Part shown: positions 33,629 through 43,250 of the stretch, piece by piece
How positions within the stretch are numbered: position 1 is the first letter of the stretch
Layout of the letters: the number at the start of each line of letters is the position of its first letter
Source: Victivallaceae bacterium
Lineage (GTDB): Bacteria; Verrucomicrobiota; Lentisphaeria; Victivallales; Victivallaceae
DNA: 64,000 nucleotides
Direction: 5' to 3'
NCBI GenBank assembly: GCA_021647315.1
Contig: JAKIUY010000009.1
Span: 1 to 64,000 of the forward strand
Program-made: the position numbers and the translations under genes
The notes under the pieces: model-generated
Databases searched by the model: none
What the model was told of the DNA's origin: nothing
What the model saw: the letters and a program-made list of their open reading frames with translations, nothing else

Positions 33629-34633
33629 TTATAAATTATACTCTTCTTCGCTTATGGGGATAACTTTACCCGTTGCAATAGATTCATTTACCTTATAGCT
33701 GATACAGGCGGCCCGGGTCGCTTGTCTTATTCCGCTTGGCGGTTCCTTGTCATTTATAATCGCATCTGCCAGCTGTTCTATCTCTTTAATATGGCCTTTA
33801 TTCTGGGTTTTCGCTTCCAAAGTTGTTTTACAATTGGGTTCAAAACCGAATGTTTCCATTTTTATATAGTCAGAGATGCAGATAACTTTACCATTACAGT
33901 ATATTTCAATGGATTCTTTTGGGAAATCAGCACAGCCTTTGCTGTTTATCAGCACTGTAGCCACTGAATCATCGGCAAAAGAGATGGTAACTGATGCGCT
34001 ATCGGGAATTTTTACCACATCAGGGTCAAGAAATATTCCACCTGAAGCATAGATCGCCACCGGTGGGGCGGCAACGAGTTCGCAGAGCACATCAAAATTA
34101 TGACAACCTTCGCCAATGAAGCGTCCACCACCTACAGCAGGATTATGGGTCCAATGACTCGCCGGAAATGGCGCCTGCATTCTATAATAGATCATCCGTT
34201 TATCATTTTCAGGCGTCAATAAATCTACTGCCTTGCTGATAAATGGCGAGAGGCCACGATTGTAACCAACAGTATATTTTACATTATTAGCTCTTACCGC
34301 AGTGGCGATTTTGCGACATTCAGCCATATTCATGCCCATCGGCTTTTCGCATAGTATATGCTTCCCAGCTTCGGCGGCTTTGATGGTAAGTTCCGCATGA
34401 CTATCATGCCAGGTAGCAATGACAATAACCTCAATTTCAGGGTCATTAAAAATTTTATTAACATCTGTAGTGAAATAGGCTGCTTCAGCCGTTTCACTAA
34501 CCGCACGTGCAGCATCTTCGTCCAAATCGCAACATGCATGAATAGTATAGTATTCACTTGCGATCATATTTGGCACATGCATGCCACGAGCAAAACTACC
34601 ACAGCCAATTAAACCAGTTTTTAAAGGGAGCAT
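33629..34633 (-). CDS. Gfo/Idh/MocA family oxidoreductase
   Basis: A 334-residue sugar dehydrogenase-like protein, a paralogue of the 32297-33304 gene but only distantly similar. The Rossmann start is KTGLIGCGSFARGMHVPN. The catalytic EKP is in HILCEKPMGMNMAECR, and the C-terminal domain has GGGRFIGEGCHNFDVLCEL with the His-Asp motif. An ideal AGGAGGA lies 5 nt before the ATG. It is followed on the same strand by nothing of known pathway, and the gene upstream of it (CapA-like) is on the same strand, 51 bp away. Substrate unknown. Confidence 0.86.
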   Translation of the reverse strand: MLPLKTGLIGCGSFARGMHVPNMIASEYYTIHACCDLDEDAARAVSETAEAAYFTTDVNKIFNDPEIEVIVIATWHDSHAELTIKAAEAGKHILCEKPMGMNMAECRKIATAVRANNVKYTVGYNRGLSPFISKAVDLLTPENDKRMIYYRMQAPFPASHWTHNPAVGGGRFIGEGCHNFDVLCELVAAPPVAIYASGGIFLDPDVVKIPDSASVTISFADDSVATVLINSKGCADFPKESIEIYCNGKVICISDYIKMETFGFEPNCKTTLEAKTQNKGHIKEIEQLADAIINDKEPPSGIRQATRAACISYKVNESIATGKVIPISEEEYNL

Positions 34634-34684
34634 TTGAGTCCTCCTGTAATAATATTTGTATTATGAGGCGATTGCAAATGACCG

Positions 34685-35908
34685 CTATATACTACATGAA
34701 TTTCTGTAAGTCAATCTTGAAATATCTTTGAAACATTTAAGATATGGATCTTTCTTCAATTGTTTCGCCAGGAAGTAATCAAGAAATTCTGTATCATTAC
34801 GGGTGCCAGCGTCATAGATTGCAGTCATAATGACATCAAAAACATGCGCCTTGACAAACTCACTGTTTTCCAGATCGATATCAGTTGAATTGAGCAGGTT
34901 TGAGCGATATTTAAGCAGTTCAAGAATTTCCAAGCGTTCAGCATCTGCTGCCCGGTGGACAAACAGGTTTTCATCCATTACAATAGGAATAATCTCAAGT
35001 TTTGCCAATTTATCACCACGAAAAGTCAATTTCGGAACAAAAGATCTTTCAGTCCAATGCCCGAATGGCCCAGAATGCGCTTTGGGCATATTGAAGTAAA
35101 AATTACCCAGGCTGTAAAATATCGGTTTGCCATTATATAGTTCAAAACCGTGTGGCACATGTGGGTGATTCCCGATAATCAGATCAGCACCGGCATCAAT
35201 TAACTGGCGGCACAAGACAAACATCTCCAGTCGCGGCACACTTGAATATTCATAGCCGTCATGAATTGTCACCACTATAAAATCTATTTCACTGTCGCTC
35301 TTCAGTGCGGCCACCTCGCGCAGCATCCGTATTGGCTCAATGATATTAGCTCCAGCTTCATCAGTTCCGGCAGCAATAGCTTCATTTTGTGCATAGCCAC
35401 CAATAGCGATGGAAAAATCACCAATATCTATCATACTGAATGTAGCCGCCTCGGTGTTATTCTTACCTGCCCCGCACCATGGTATACCAAAATCATCCAG
35501 ATGTTTAATCGTCTCTTCCACGCCATCAGCAATAAAGTCTTTGATATGGTTATTAGCCAGGTTAAAAAAGTTAATTCCCATCTGTTGGGCATTATCAAGT
35601 ATTTCCGGGGGGATTGAGATCAAAGTACTATGCATTTTTTCAGGAATAATCGCTTTGACTTTTGCCACCAGCTTATCATCGCCAATAACCGGCAATTCAA
35701 GATTGCTGAGCGCAATATCTGCCTCCAGTATCTGTTTAGTTTCATTATAGGGAAATTTCCCAGTCTGCAAGACTGCGAGCTGATCAGGCTGTATCCGAAA
35801 ATCACCGGTAGCTGAGATTGTCCACTCCTGCCCATCGCCGGCATCAGCAAATTCCAACAGACCTGTTTCAAATATTTCTGTTTCAAGTAAATTAATATCT
35901 GTAGACAT
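34685..35908 (-). CDS. CapA/PgsA-like metallophosphoesterase-fold protein
   Basis: A 407-residue protein of the CapA family, named for the poly-gamma-glutamate synthesis protein but widespread with other or unknown roles. The family motifs are in order: SATGDFRIQ at the metal site, NLELPVIGD, INFFNLANNHIKDF, TIHDGYEYSS, IIGNHPHVPHGFELYNGK and PIFYSLGNFYFN. No signal peptide or membrane anchor is seen, so it may be cytoplasmic, unlike Bacillus CapA. It lies upstream of and on the same strand as a sugar oxidoreductase. No capsule genes are near. Confidence 0.85.
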   Translation of the reverse strand: MSTDINLLETEIFETGLLEFADAGDGQEWTISATGDFRIQPDQLAVLQTGKFPYNETKQILEADIALSNLELPVIGDDKLVAKVKAIIPEKMHSTLISIPPEILDNAQQMGINFFNLANNHIKDFIADGVEETIKHLDDFGIPWCGAGKNNTEAATFSMIDIGDFSIAIGGYAQNEAIAAGTDEAGANIIEPIRMLREVAALKSDSEIDFIVVTIHDGYEYSSVPRLEMFVLCRQLIDAGADLIIGNHPHVPHGFELYNGKPIFYSLGNFYFNMPKAHSGPFGHWTERSFVPKLTFRGDKLAKLEIIPIVMDENLFVHRAADAERLEILELLKYRSNLLNSTDIDLENSEFVKAHVFDVIMTAIYDAGTRNDTEFLDYFLAKQLKKDPYLKCFKDISRLTYRNSCSI

Positions 35909-36022
35909 AATTCATTCCTTATTTTATTCTGTCAACACTGTGAGTCATGTTCTACGTGAAAACGTGGTCACTAAACGGCTTTACTGCCCTGCGGTCTTCA
36001 GATCATAAAAGTAGATAATGCA

Positions 36023-36211
36023 TCAACTGTTATTATCCTCTGAGACCATGGATGGGATGAGGAAAATATCAATTATCCAGCCAATGCCGCATAATCCACC
36101 AGTCAAGAACCAAATGATACCGCTAATATACTTCCCACAGTAAAACCGATGAATCCCCAGCAGCCCCAAAAAAAACCATAACAGGTAAGCTATAACTATA
36201 CTTCGTTGCAT
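36023..36211 (-). CDS. TM2 domain protein
   Basis: A 62-residue protein with two membrane helices and the TM2 pattern: AYLLWFFLGLLGIHRFYCG, a second helix IIWFLTGGLCGIGWIIDIFL, and the characteristic G-hRFY and D-hhhIP residues. Function of TM2 proteins in bacteria is unknown. Its start overlaps the end of the preceding gene by 16 bp, so the two form an operon. Confidence 0.8.
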   Translation of the reverse strand: MQRSIVIAYLLWFFLGLLGIHRFYCGKYISGIIWFLTGGLCGIGWIIDIFLIPSMVSEDNNS

Positions 36212-36555
36212 GTTTTCGTCTCCTTATCTGATGGATTTTCATCTTTGAACCAATTATCCGGTTTTAACATACCGAGCAGCCCCATAATGCCGCCTGTACC
36301 AGTAATTACGGCGGGTAATGGAGTTGGAATAGCAGTCAAAACTCCAACTACAATGCCCTTTGCAATGGCAGTTCCCCATCTGTCTTTATAGGAAAAATGC
36401 TGAATAAGGATAGCAGGAAACATTAGAGCGGTTGCAACGAGGCAGGATATTATCCAACCAACAACTATAATATCAGCACTGAATAGCATAAAATCAACAG
36501 CCACCAACCCAACAGCAACTAGTGGATGAATGCCAAATTTACGCATTATGTCCAT
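36196..36555 (-). CDS. hypothetical membrane protein
   Basis: A 119-residue protein with three or four hydrophobic segments (PLVAVGLVAVDFMLFSADII, WIISCLVATALMFPAIL, and a Pro/Gly-rich stretch AIPTPLPAVITGTGGIMG). The start at 36555 is used because GGAGAAT lies 8 nt upstream; an in-frame ATG at 36585 lacks this. It is translationally coupled to the TM2 gene. I do not recognise a family. Confidence 0.6.
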   Translation of the reverse strand: MDIMRKFGIHPLVAVGLVAVDFMLFSADIIVVGWIISCLVATALMFPAILIQHFSYKDRWGTAIAKGIVVGVLTAIPTPLPAVITGTGGIMGLLGMLKPDNWFKDENPSDKETKTCNEV

Positions 36556-36683
36556 AATATATTCTCCGCACAAATGTGGGGTCAAACCTACACTTTGCTA
36601 CTTTCAAGTAAAATTACCCACAGGTTAAATTTAAAACAATACAGAACATAAAACCTGTTTTCAAATAAAAGATCAGTTATGAA

Positions 36684-37499
36684 TCATTTTTCTTCCAATT
36701 TAATATCATCCCAGAGCATCACCTCGCCAGCTTTAGCCTGATAGTTTATCAGCATCAGAATTTTGACGAATTCAGTTCCGGGCCAGAATTCATTATTAGG
36801 CATATTAATAACCGCAATGCCTTTGAGAGTGGCGGAATATTTTGTCCACTCAGTTGGAACTTTCTTACTTCCGGCAGCACAATACTGATATGATGAACCT
36901 GAACGATGCTGGCGGACCGGCGTTCCCTCCGGAAATGCTTTGCCACACGGATTCTTGAGTGTTACCGCCCAGATATCACCCTGCTGTTCAACACTGGTGA
37001 TTCCGAAAGGAGTAATGTTTTGGTTTGGAATATCACTATATTCGCCAGTCGGGTCTGTTTTGAAAGCAATAAGGCCGTAACGTAATACTTTCCATTTAGC
37101 ACCGTTTTTAATTTTTATTACTTTGTCTTCAGGTCTACAATCTTCGGCCAATACAGTATCGGTATTAGCTTCTACCATTACGGAAGGCGAACTGATGGCT
37201 CGATTCTTTTTATTTAATGGCATAAAACCGAAATAAAGCCTCCCAGGCTGCTTGCCGACTGACTTGAACCAGCCTGACAACACATAAGTTTTAGCTGGAT
37301 CAATTTTATATGATTTTTTGCTGACAATTTGTGAATATCCTGTAGTTTCAAAACATTTCTCACCTGAGTGCTGCCCGGCAGTTACCTCTTTAAACGTTCC
37401 TTTCCAAGCGGCTTTTTGACTGAGCTCATTATCGGCCGCGTTAGCAGTCAAAGCAGTGATTCCGGCAATTAAAACGGTAGTAAGTGATTTAGTGAACAT
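36684..37499 (-). CDS. secreted protein with carbohydrate-binding-like fold
   Basis: A 271-residue secreted protein with a signal peptide (LTTVLIAGITALTANA). The mature part reads like a CBM4_9-type beta-sandwich: SYKIDPAKTYVLSGWFKS near residue 65, and the closing EVMLWDDIKLEE typical of such modules. Cysteines at mid-chain (NPCGKAF, YQYCAAG) may form a disulfide. No catalytic domain is attached. Similar proteins occur in large numbers in polysaccharide-degrading PVC bacteria. Ligand unknown. GGAGAAT precedes the ATG. Confidence 0.6.
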   Translation of the reverse strand: MFTKSLTTVLIAGITALTANAADNELSQKAAWKGTFKEVTAGQHSGEKCFETTGYSQIVSKKSYKIDPAKTYVLSGWFKSVGKQPGRLYFGFMPLNKKNRAISSPSVMVEANTDTVLAEDCRPEDKVIKIKNGAKWKVLRYGLIAFKTDPTGEYSDIPNQNITPFGITSVEQQGDIWAVTLKNPCGKAFPEGTPVRQHRSGSSYQYCAAGSKKVPTEWTKYSATLKGIAVINMPNNEFWPGTEFVKILMLINYQAKAGEVMLWDDIKLEEK

Positions 37500-37991
37500 A
37501 GTTAATTCTCCTTAGTTGCACCCGTGTGAGTAGTTTTAAGTTAATGGTTTGATTATCAATAAAGATAACACTGTAGAGGAAAAACTCAAACTACTACCTT
37601 CAACTTAACAAAAAAATGCAAATCTTTTTGATTCGCTCCTACCGGAGCTTTTGGACATTTTTTGTATTTAATCCCAGAGCTAAAGTCATGTTGTGAACAA
37701 CATAACTAACACACTGGCTACGGTTTAGCCATCACTGTGTGATTATTTTAACCTAATAGAAAATTGTATTTTAGCCGCTAATGCACTAATTTATAAATTT
37801 GCGCATTAGCGGCTGAAAGTTCTGTTTTTTATTCGTGCATTCGTGGCTAACGTTTTTTGTTTTTATTAGTTCCGGCAAAGCCGGTTATGTTCTTGCTGCT
37901 CTCGCTTTTCTTTTACTTTGAAAGCTGATTTTTATTTTTCATAATAATTCTGTCAAAAATGATTCTACCAAAATCTTTCTTTTATCTGCAA
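37500..37991. repeat. gene-free region with palindromes
   Basis: No ORF. A GCTCC-tacc-GGAGC hairpin is near 37635. TTAGCCGCTAATGC and GCATTAGCGGCT form an inverted repeat at about 37773-37814. A GTGGCTAACG...TTTTATTAGTTCCG segment at 37843-37878 is an inverted copy of 13351-13398. The palindrome CCGGCAAAGCCGG (37876-37888) recurs near 63900. TTATTCTG and TGATTCT motifs lie near 37940-37995. Confidence 0.5.
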
Positions 37992-39785
37992 TTATTCTGT
38001 AACTTTTCCGGTAACCTTCAGTAATTGTGCTTTTTTGCGATACCATACCAGCCCAGCGATAATGGTTCCGGCTACGCTTAATGCCCAGCATAAGGCGATA
38101 AACAGATTACCGAAACGGGTATAAAAAGTCAGTTCCGGCTCTAATTCCAGCATGATCGTAAAAATGCCCGAAGCCCGGCCACGCACTTCAGGCGCAACTA
38201 CAGTTTTGCCGTTCGGCAACTTTTTATTCATCAGGGAGTCAGTGATTTCGCCATTTGGTCTTATCAAACAACTGGCACTGTTATTGCCGACCCGCAACAT
38301 CGGCAGCCCGGTCTCAATCGTGCGAAAAACGGCATTGGCCAGATGTTGAGCCGGTTCTGAACTGGTTGGATACCAGGCATCATTTGAGATAACTAACAAC
38401 AGGTTGGCACCGCGTCGCGCCTCTTCGCGGGCAATATAGTCAAAAACACTTTCAAAACAGATCGCCATTCCAGCTTTAACGCCCGGAGCCAGCTGCAATG
38501 GTGTAAACGATTTCCCCGGGGTCAGATCACGCCCCATATCAGCCATCTCGACTAACCATTCCGGAAGATATTGCCTGAAAGGAACATATTCGCCGAACGG
38601 AACTCGTTGTATTTTTTCATACTTCGCCACCGGTTCGCCAGATTTCCCCAGGAACAGAGCCGCATTGGTAACGCCTGGCGTCCGGGTTGTGCCTGCCGGC
38701 AGATCTTCAAAGTCAATAGTGCCAATCAGAAAAGGAATACCACTGTCACGAATCATTGAAAAAAGTTGAAAGCGATAATCGCGGCAGACGATGCCGGAAC
38801 CTCGGTATGGGTACGCTACTGCGGTTTCCGGCCAGATAATAATATCCGGCTTGCGGGGAATTACTGCTTTGGACATTTTAGTGTAAATATCAAGGGCTTC
38901 CTGGGCTTCAGCGTTGCTGGCTTGACGGCGCTGAGAAATATCCCCTTGAATCAGTGCTGGAGAAAATTGCACCTGCGCTTTTGCCGGAACTCTGCTACGA
39001 CGCAGTTTGTTGCTGCCGAACATAATAACTGCCATCATGACAAACATCATGATAATAAATGGCAGAGGGCGGCGAAACCGCGCATGCGGGATGGCTTTCG
39101 GGACGGGTTTAAGACCATTGATGAATGCCATGGCAAAAGTTATATTGACCATGACAATTAAAAAACTGACGCCATAAGTGCCGGTGTAACTGCAAATTTG
39201 AATCAGCGGCAGATTCTGCCATTGACTGGCGGAAAGAAAATTCCATGGCAGTAACCAGGCTTTAGCCCATTCGCTCAGGCACCATAGCGCGGCAAGTACC
39301 AGAGCCAGGATAAACTCTTTCCAGGGGGCAGGAAGATAGCTGTTGACGGCATCGAATCCCCTCAGTTGGGTAGCGGCAGGATAAAGCAAGTTACGATGCA
39401 GAAACGCTGCCAGCATACTCCAGCACGCCGGGAGCACCGCCAGAATCGGTGCAATCATAAATGGAATAGCCGGTTGAATTTCCCGTAACCAGAAAAAGCC
39501 GGTAAAAAGAGCGGCAAGCCCCCATATATAACCGCACAGCCAGGCTTTGAAAGGGGATTTAAAACGAATAATCCAGTAAAGGGGAATAATGCAAAACCAG
39601 ATTGCAACAGACCAGTTGAGGTCGGGAACAGCTATCGAAGTCAGAATTCCACCAAAGACCAAGGCAAGCAATTCAATCCCCCTGCGCCGCCAACTTATTC
39701 GGAACGCTTCATTGCCGGCACGTTCAGCCTTGCGTAAAGCATCACTGAACTTCAACTTCGTATCTTCTTTTCCCATCTCAATCAT
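37992..39785 (-). CDS. lnt: apolipoprotein N-acyltransferase
   Basis: A 597-residue inner-membrane enzyme that adds the third acyl chain to lipoproteins. The N-terminal half has about six to eight TM helices (FGGILTSIAVPDLNW, SVAIWFCIIPLYWIIRF and others). The C-terminal nitrilase-like domain holds the catalytic Glu in IIWPETAVAYPY, the Lys in KYEKIQRVPFGEYVPF and the Cys in GMAICFESVFDYI. A final TM segment follows. It is longer than E. coli Lnt (512), mostly in the N-terminal part. The ATG at 39776, three codons in, is an equally possible start. Its presence fits the lipoproteins in the window. Confidence 0.92.
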   Translation of the reverse strand: MIEMGKEDTKLKFSDALRKAERAGNEAFRISWRRRGIELLALVFGGILTSIAVPDLNWSVAIWFCIIPLYWIIRFKSPFKAWLCGYIWGLAALFTGFFWLREIQPAIPFMIAPILAVLPACWSMLAAFLHRNLLYPAATQLRGFDAVNSYLPAPWKEFILALVLAALWCLSEWAKAWLLPWNFLSASQWQNLPLIQICSYTGTYGVSFLIVMVNITFAMAFINGLKPVPKAIPHARFRRPLPFIIMMFVMMAVIMFGSNKLRRSRVPAKAQVQFSPALIQGDISQRRQASNAEAQEALDIYTKMSKAVIPRKPDIIIWPETAVAYPYRGSGIVCRDYRFQLFSMIRDSGIPFLIGTIDFEDLPAGTTRTPGVTNAALFLGKSGEPVAKYEKIQRVPFGEYVPFRQYLPEWLVEMADMGRDLTPGKSFTPLQLAPGVKAGMAICFESVFDYIAREEARRGANLLLVISNDAWYPTSSEPAQHLANAVFRTIETGLPMLRVGNNSASCLIRPNGEITDSLMNKKLPNGKTVVAPEVRGRASGIFTIMLELEPELTFYTRFGNLFIALCWALSVAGTIIAGLVWYRKKAQLLKVTGKVTE

Positions 39786-39822
39786 TCCGTTGTTTTGCCG
39801 TTATACTGCCGTTATACTGCCG

Positions 39823-40524
39823 TTAACGTTTATCTATATAGAGCATGTGAGAACAGTTTTCGCAGGTTACTACTGCACCTCTGTTCGCCACAGCCATAGT
39901 TTGCGGAATAAGTTTCAAATGACAATTGCCACAGTTGCTGTTGTGGATTTTCACAAATGGGATCCCTTTACTTTTAAGCATGCGATTATAAACATTCAGC
40001 ACATCTACAGTCAGTTTTGATTCAAATCCCCTGCGACCGCGAGTCTGCCGGATAATCTCTTCTTTCAACTCGCTTTCCATAGCGGTAAGTTCATTTATTT
40101 CATCTTCAATTGCTTTGGTTCTAGCGTGATGCTGTTTATGATACTCCTTAAATTCGCTTCTATCCTCTTCAAGTTCATCCATCAGCATAATTTCTTTAGT
40201 TTCACAATCGCTGATTTTCTCATTGCGCTGACCTATCTCGGACAACAACGCCCGATATTCATCATTCTTCTTAATCATAACCGATTGACTCTGAAGTTTA
40301 CTTATCTCATCATTCAGCTGACTGATTTCAGACTCAACCTGTTTTATCTCCAGCTCGCACTTTTTGCTTTTTTCACTCTTAGACTTCAGCTCTGCATCCG
40401 CATCCACCCGCTCTGCAGTTAATTTAACTTTTTCATTCGGCAGCAGTTTCATTCGCATCTGCATGCGCCGTATCCGCATATCAATATCCTGCAACGCAAT
40501 CAGATGTTCTATCCACTCTTTCAT
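39823..40524 (-). CDS. C4-type zinc ribbon coiled-coil protein (CdsZ-like)
   Basis: A 233-residue cytoplasmic protein: a long coiled coil (about residues 10-175, rich in K/E heptads) followed by a C-terminal zinc ribbon with CGNCH and CENCSH as the two CXXC halves. This matches the DUF164/zf-RING_7 family, which includes chlamydial CdsZ, proposed to act with type III secretion, though most members occur in bacteria without it. ATG at 40524 is preferred to a TTG two codons earlier because GAGGG lies 6 nt before it. It is encoded 37 bp upstream of lnt on the same strand. Confidence 0.8.
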   Translation of the reverse strand: MKEWIEHLIALQDIDMRIRRMQMRMKLLPNEKVKLTAERVDADAELKSKSEKSKKCELEIKQVESEISQLNDEISKLQSQSVMIKKNDEYRALLSEIGQRNEKISDCETKEIMLMDELEEDRSEFKEYHKQHHARTKAIEDEINELTAMESELKEEIIRQTRGRRGFESKLTVDVLNVYNRMLKSKGIPFVKIHNSNCGNCHLKLIPQTMAVANRGAVVTCENCSHMLYIDKR

Positions 40525-40543
40525 ATTCAACCCTCGTTTATGT

Positions 40544-40594
40544 TATACCCATTTATGGGTAGTTTTCAGTTAGTTTTTCTGGTTATTTATGCTA
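40544..40594 (+). repeat. TACCCAT-ATGGGTA palindromic repeat, copy 2
   Basis: TATACCCATTTATGGGTAG followed by TTTTCAGTTAG and TTATTTATGCT, closely matching 11229-11280 in order and sequence. It lies just upstream of the zinc ribbon gene. The following 40595-40796 is AT-rich without further signals. Confidence 0.5.
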
Positions 40595-40796
40595 AAATAT
40601 AAAATATGACTCTATCAGCAAAAGAACTGCCGGGTTAATATGCCGTATTCTGATGGAAAAGCAAGATAAATGAATGTAGGTTGACCCAGTTTCTGCATTA
40701 TTATAACTAAAAAAATGATTTTTCAGCAAAAACAACAGGCAAATTCACCATTTGGCAATAAGTTATTAATAAAAGCGGTTTCCTAAAAAAAAGAGC

Positions 40797-40872
<76 letters not shown>

Positions 40873-41050
40873 ATCTGAGACAGAACGCATACAATACGAT
40901 ATTTTTCTATAATTACAAATTAAAATAACAAAAAAATGATTTTTTTATACTGAAGTGATTGCAAAAGTCCAGCGCGAACATGATTTTTACTGTTTTGGCC
41001 GTGGAAACTTTTGTAATTGCACCTATTAACCAGTAACAAGGAAGATGCTG

Positions 41051-42391
41051 ATGAAAAAGACTTTCGTTCTCGACACAAATGTCCTGCTCCATAGTGCGCA
41101 GAGCCTTGAATCGTTTCAGGAAAATAACATTGTCCTGCCGATGGCGGTGATCGAAGAACTCGACAAATTTAAGAAGAATCAGGATGAACTCGGGCGTAAC
41201 GCGCGACAGGTTATCCGTAAACTCGATTCGTTAAGAGTCAAAGGACATCTTTACGAAGGGGTACTGCTTAACGGAGATCCTGAACATTCAGGAACCCTGC
41301 GCATTCTCACCGCACAGGGACAAGTCAAAACAGAAGACCTTAACCGGATTTCAGACAGCATACTTGACATGTCAATTGCTGATAACCGTATTCTTCAAGT
41401 TGCATATATGCTACATCAGCAACAGGAAAATGTCTTTTTTATCAGTAAAGATATCAATCTGCGACTCAAGGCGGATGCACTTGGCATCAATGTTATGGAC
41501 TTCGAAAATCAGAAGATTGATTTTGAACGGCTCTATTCCGGCAACCGAACAATCCAAGTCGCAACCGCGCAAATTGATGAACTTTATAATAATAGGCGAC
41601 TGGAAATAGAACTTGAACCGGAAATCTGTCCTAATGAATTTGTGCTCTTTCAGGATGAAAACAATCCAAAGCATTCAGCAATTGCCCGTTATAAAGGCGG
41701 ATACCTTAATCTGGTGTCAGCTAAACTGGAAAGAAGTATCTGGAATATTCAACCGCGCAATAAAGCACAACGTATGGCGCTGGATCTACTTATGGACCCA
41801 GATGTTAAACTGATTACGCTGGTGGGGCAGGCTGGAACGGGCAAAACCCTCTTGGCACTGGCAGCAGCACTTGAACTTGTTTTGCATGAACGAGAGTATG
41901 AAAAAATTCTGGTCTCACGGCCAATTGTTCCGATGGGCAATGATATCGGCTTCCTGCCCGGTGATAAAGATCAGAAACTGGCTCACTGGATGCAACCGAT
42001 CTTCGACAATCTTGACTATCTGATGCACAGTGGCAAACAGGAACAGGTTTCCAGCAAAAAAACCGACGATCTGATCGGTAACCATATTATCGAACTGGAA
42101 GCTCTTACCTATATCCGGGGGCGCAGTATTCCACGACAGTTGGTGATTATTGATGAAGCCCAGAACCTCACTCCGCATGAAGTTAAAACTATTGTCAGTC
42201 GCGCCGGGGAAGGAACAAAAATGGTCTTAACCGGTGATCCGTATCAAATTGACAATCCATATCTTGATTCTGCCAGCAACGGGCTCTCGTATGCCGTCGA
42301 ATCATTGCGCAAGCATAAAATATCAGGTCATATAACTCTGACCAAAAGTGAACGCAGTGAACTTGCCGGCGTCGCCGCCGAGTATCTGTAA
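41051..42391 (+). CDS. PIN-PhoH family ATPase
   Basis: A 446-residue two-domain protein. An N-terminal PIN nuclease domain (KTFVLDTNVLLHSAQSL with the first acidic residue, VIEELDKFKKN, FISKDINLRLKA) is followed by a PhoH P-loop ATPase (Walker A LVGQAGTGKTLLALAAA, Walker B LVIIDEAQNLTPHE, and GDPYQIDNPYLD). This PIN-PhoH (YlaK-like) form is thought to act on RNA as a helicase-nuclease. The second ATG (41051) is chosen because AAGGAAG lies 6 nt upstream of it; the alternative at 41045 sits directly against the AAGGAAG. It is a single gene downstream of, and opposite to, tRNA-Glu. Confidence 0.88.
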   Translation: MKKTFVLDTNVLLHSAQSLESFQENNIVLPMAVIEELDKFKKNQDELGRNARQVIRKLDSLRVKGHLYEGVLLNGDPEHSGTLRILTAQGQVKTEDLNRISDSILDMSIADNRILQVAYMLHQQQENVFFISKDINLRLKADALGINVMDFENQKIDFERLYSGNRTIQVATAQIDELYNNRRLEIELEPEICPNEFVLFQDENNPKHSAIARYKGGYLNLVSAKLERSIWNIQPRNKAQRMALDLLMDPDVKLITLVGQAGTGKTLLALAAALELVLHEREYEKILVSRPIVPMGNDIGFLPGDKDQKLAHWMQPIFDNLDYLMHSGKQEQVSSKKTDDLIGNHIIELEALTYIRGRSIPRQLVIIDEAQNLTPHEVKTIVSRAGEGTKMVLTGDPYQIDNPYLDSASNGLSYAVESLRKHKISGHITLTKSERSELAGVAAEYL

Positions 42392-42487
42392 CCTGGATCG
42401 TGCAAGTATAAGTGCCATAACTCACACCGCTAAAATAAAAAGTTCAAATTAAAGTTCCTGTGAAGTGAACTGTCGTGGATTCAAACA

Positions 42488-42572
42488 ACAAGTGCATTCT
42501 TTTAGCTAATTTACTGTGCCTGTTTAAGTTTAATTGCGCAGCTCTTTAATGGCTTTTAGATCGCAAGACGGG
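42488..42572 (+). repeat. R2 repeat, full copy
   Basis: ACAAGTGCATTCTTTTAGCT to TTTTAGATCGCAAGACGGG, closely matching 33438-33524. It lies 97 bp after the PhoH gene stop and 18 bp before the queE stop, between converging genes. Confidence 0.65.
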
Positions 42573-42590
42573 ATGAAATATCACCTTGCG

Positions 42591-43250
42591 TTACACCCCG
42601 CGCATGTCCGGTGGCCAGATATATTTATGCAGTTGAAGTTGCACTCTGACTTTTAGTTTGTCAGCGACCACCCAACGGGCCAGGGTTGCCGGAGTAATTC
42701 GATCCCAGACCGGACTGAACAGTATTTCCCGCTCAGCATCAGCCCCCAGCTGTTTTTCGATAATATGCTTCGCAAAATCATAATCCGTCCGGTTGGAAAT
42801 AACAAATTTAACCTCATCACGAGGATGAAGTGCACTGAAATTAGCATAAAGGATATTCTCACTTTCGCCACTGGAAGGCAGTTTAACATCCATAATCCTG
42901 ATGACCGCAACGGGTAGTTTATCAATCGGCAGTGAACCATTTGTTTCCACCAGAACAGTCAATCCTGCCGCCAGCAGGTTTTCGCATAGCTCCGCTGCAC
43001 CGGACTGTAATAGCGGTTCACCGCCGGTGACTTCCACAATTTCCACTTTTGACGCTACTGCCTTTTCAACCAATGCATCAATATTTATCAGCGAACCGTC
43101 CGCAAACTTTTTTGCGTATTCGGTATCGCAATATGAACAATTCAGATTACATCCGGCCAATCGAATAAACCAGCATAATTTACCAGCATAGCTCGACTCG
43201 CCCTGAACACTCAAAAACTGTTCAACAACATACAGTTCTGTTTTTGGCAT
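42591..43250 (-). CDS. queE: 7-carboxy-7-deazaguanine synthase
   Basis: A 219-residue radical SAM enzyme making 7-carboxy-7-deazaguanine, the second dedicated step to queuosine via preQ0. The cluster-binding C34-x3-C38-x2-C41 is in LAGCNLNCSYCDTEY. VEVTGGEPLLQ is the GGEP motif. The N-terminal VEQFLSVQGESSYAG is typical of QueE. Length and layout fit the short clade. It is near queD on the same strand but 397 bp apart, so the two are not a tight operon. queC and queF are not in the window. Confidence 0.92.
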   Translation of the reverse strand: MPKTELYVVEQFLSVQGESSYAGKLCWFIRLAGCNLNCSYCDTEYAKKFADGSLINIDALVEKAVASKVEIVEVTGGEPLLQSGAAELCENLLAAGLTVLVETNGSLPIDKLPVAVIRIMDVKLPSSGESENILYANFSALHPRDEVKFVISNRTDYDFAKHIIEKQLGADAEREILFSPVWDRITPATLARWVVADKLKVRVQLQLHKYIWPPDMRGV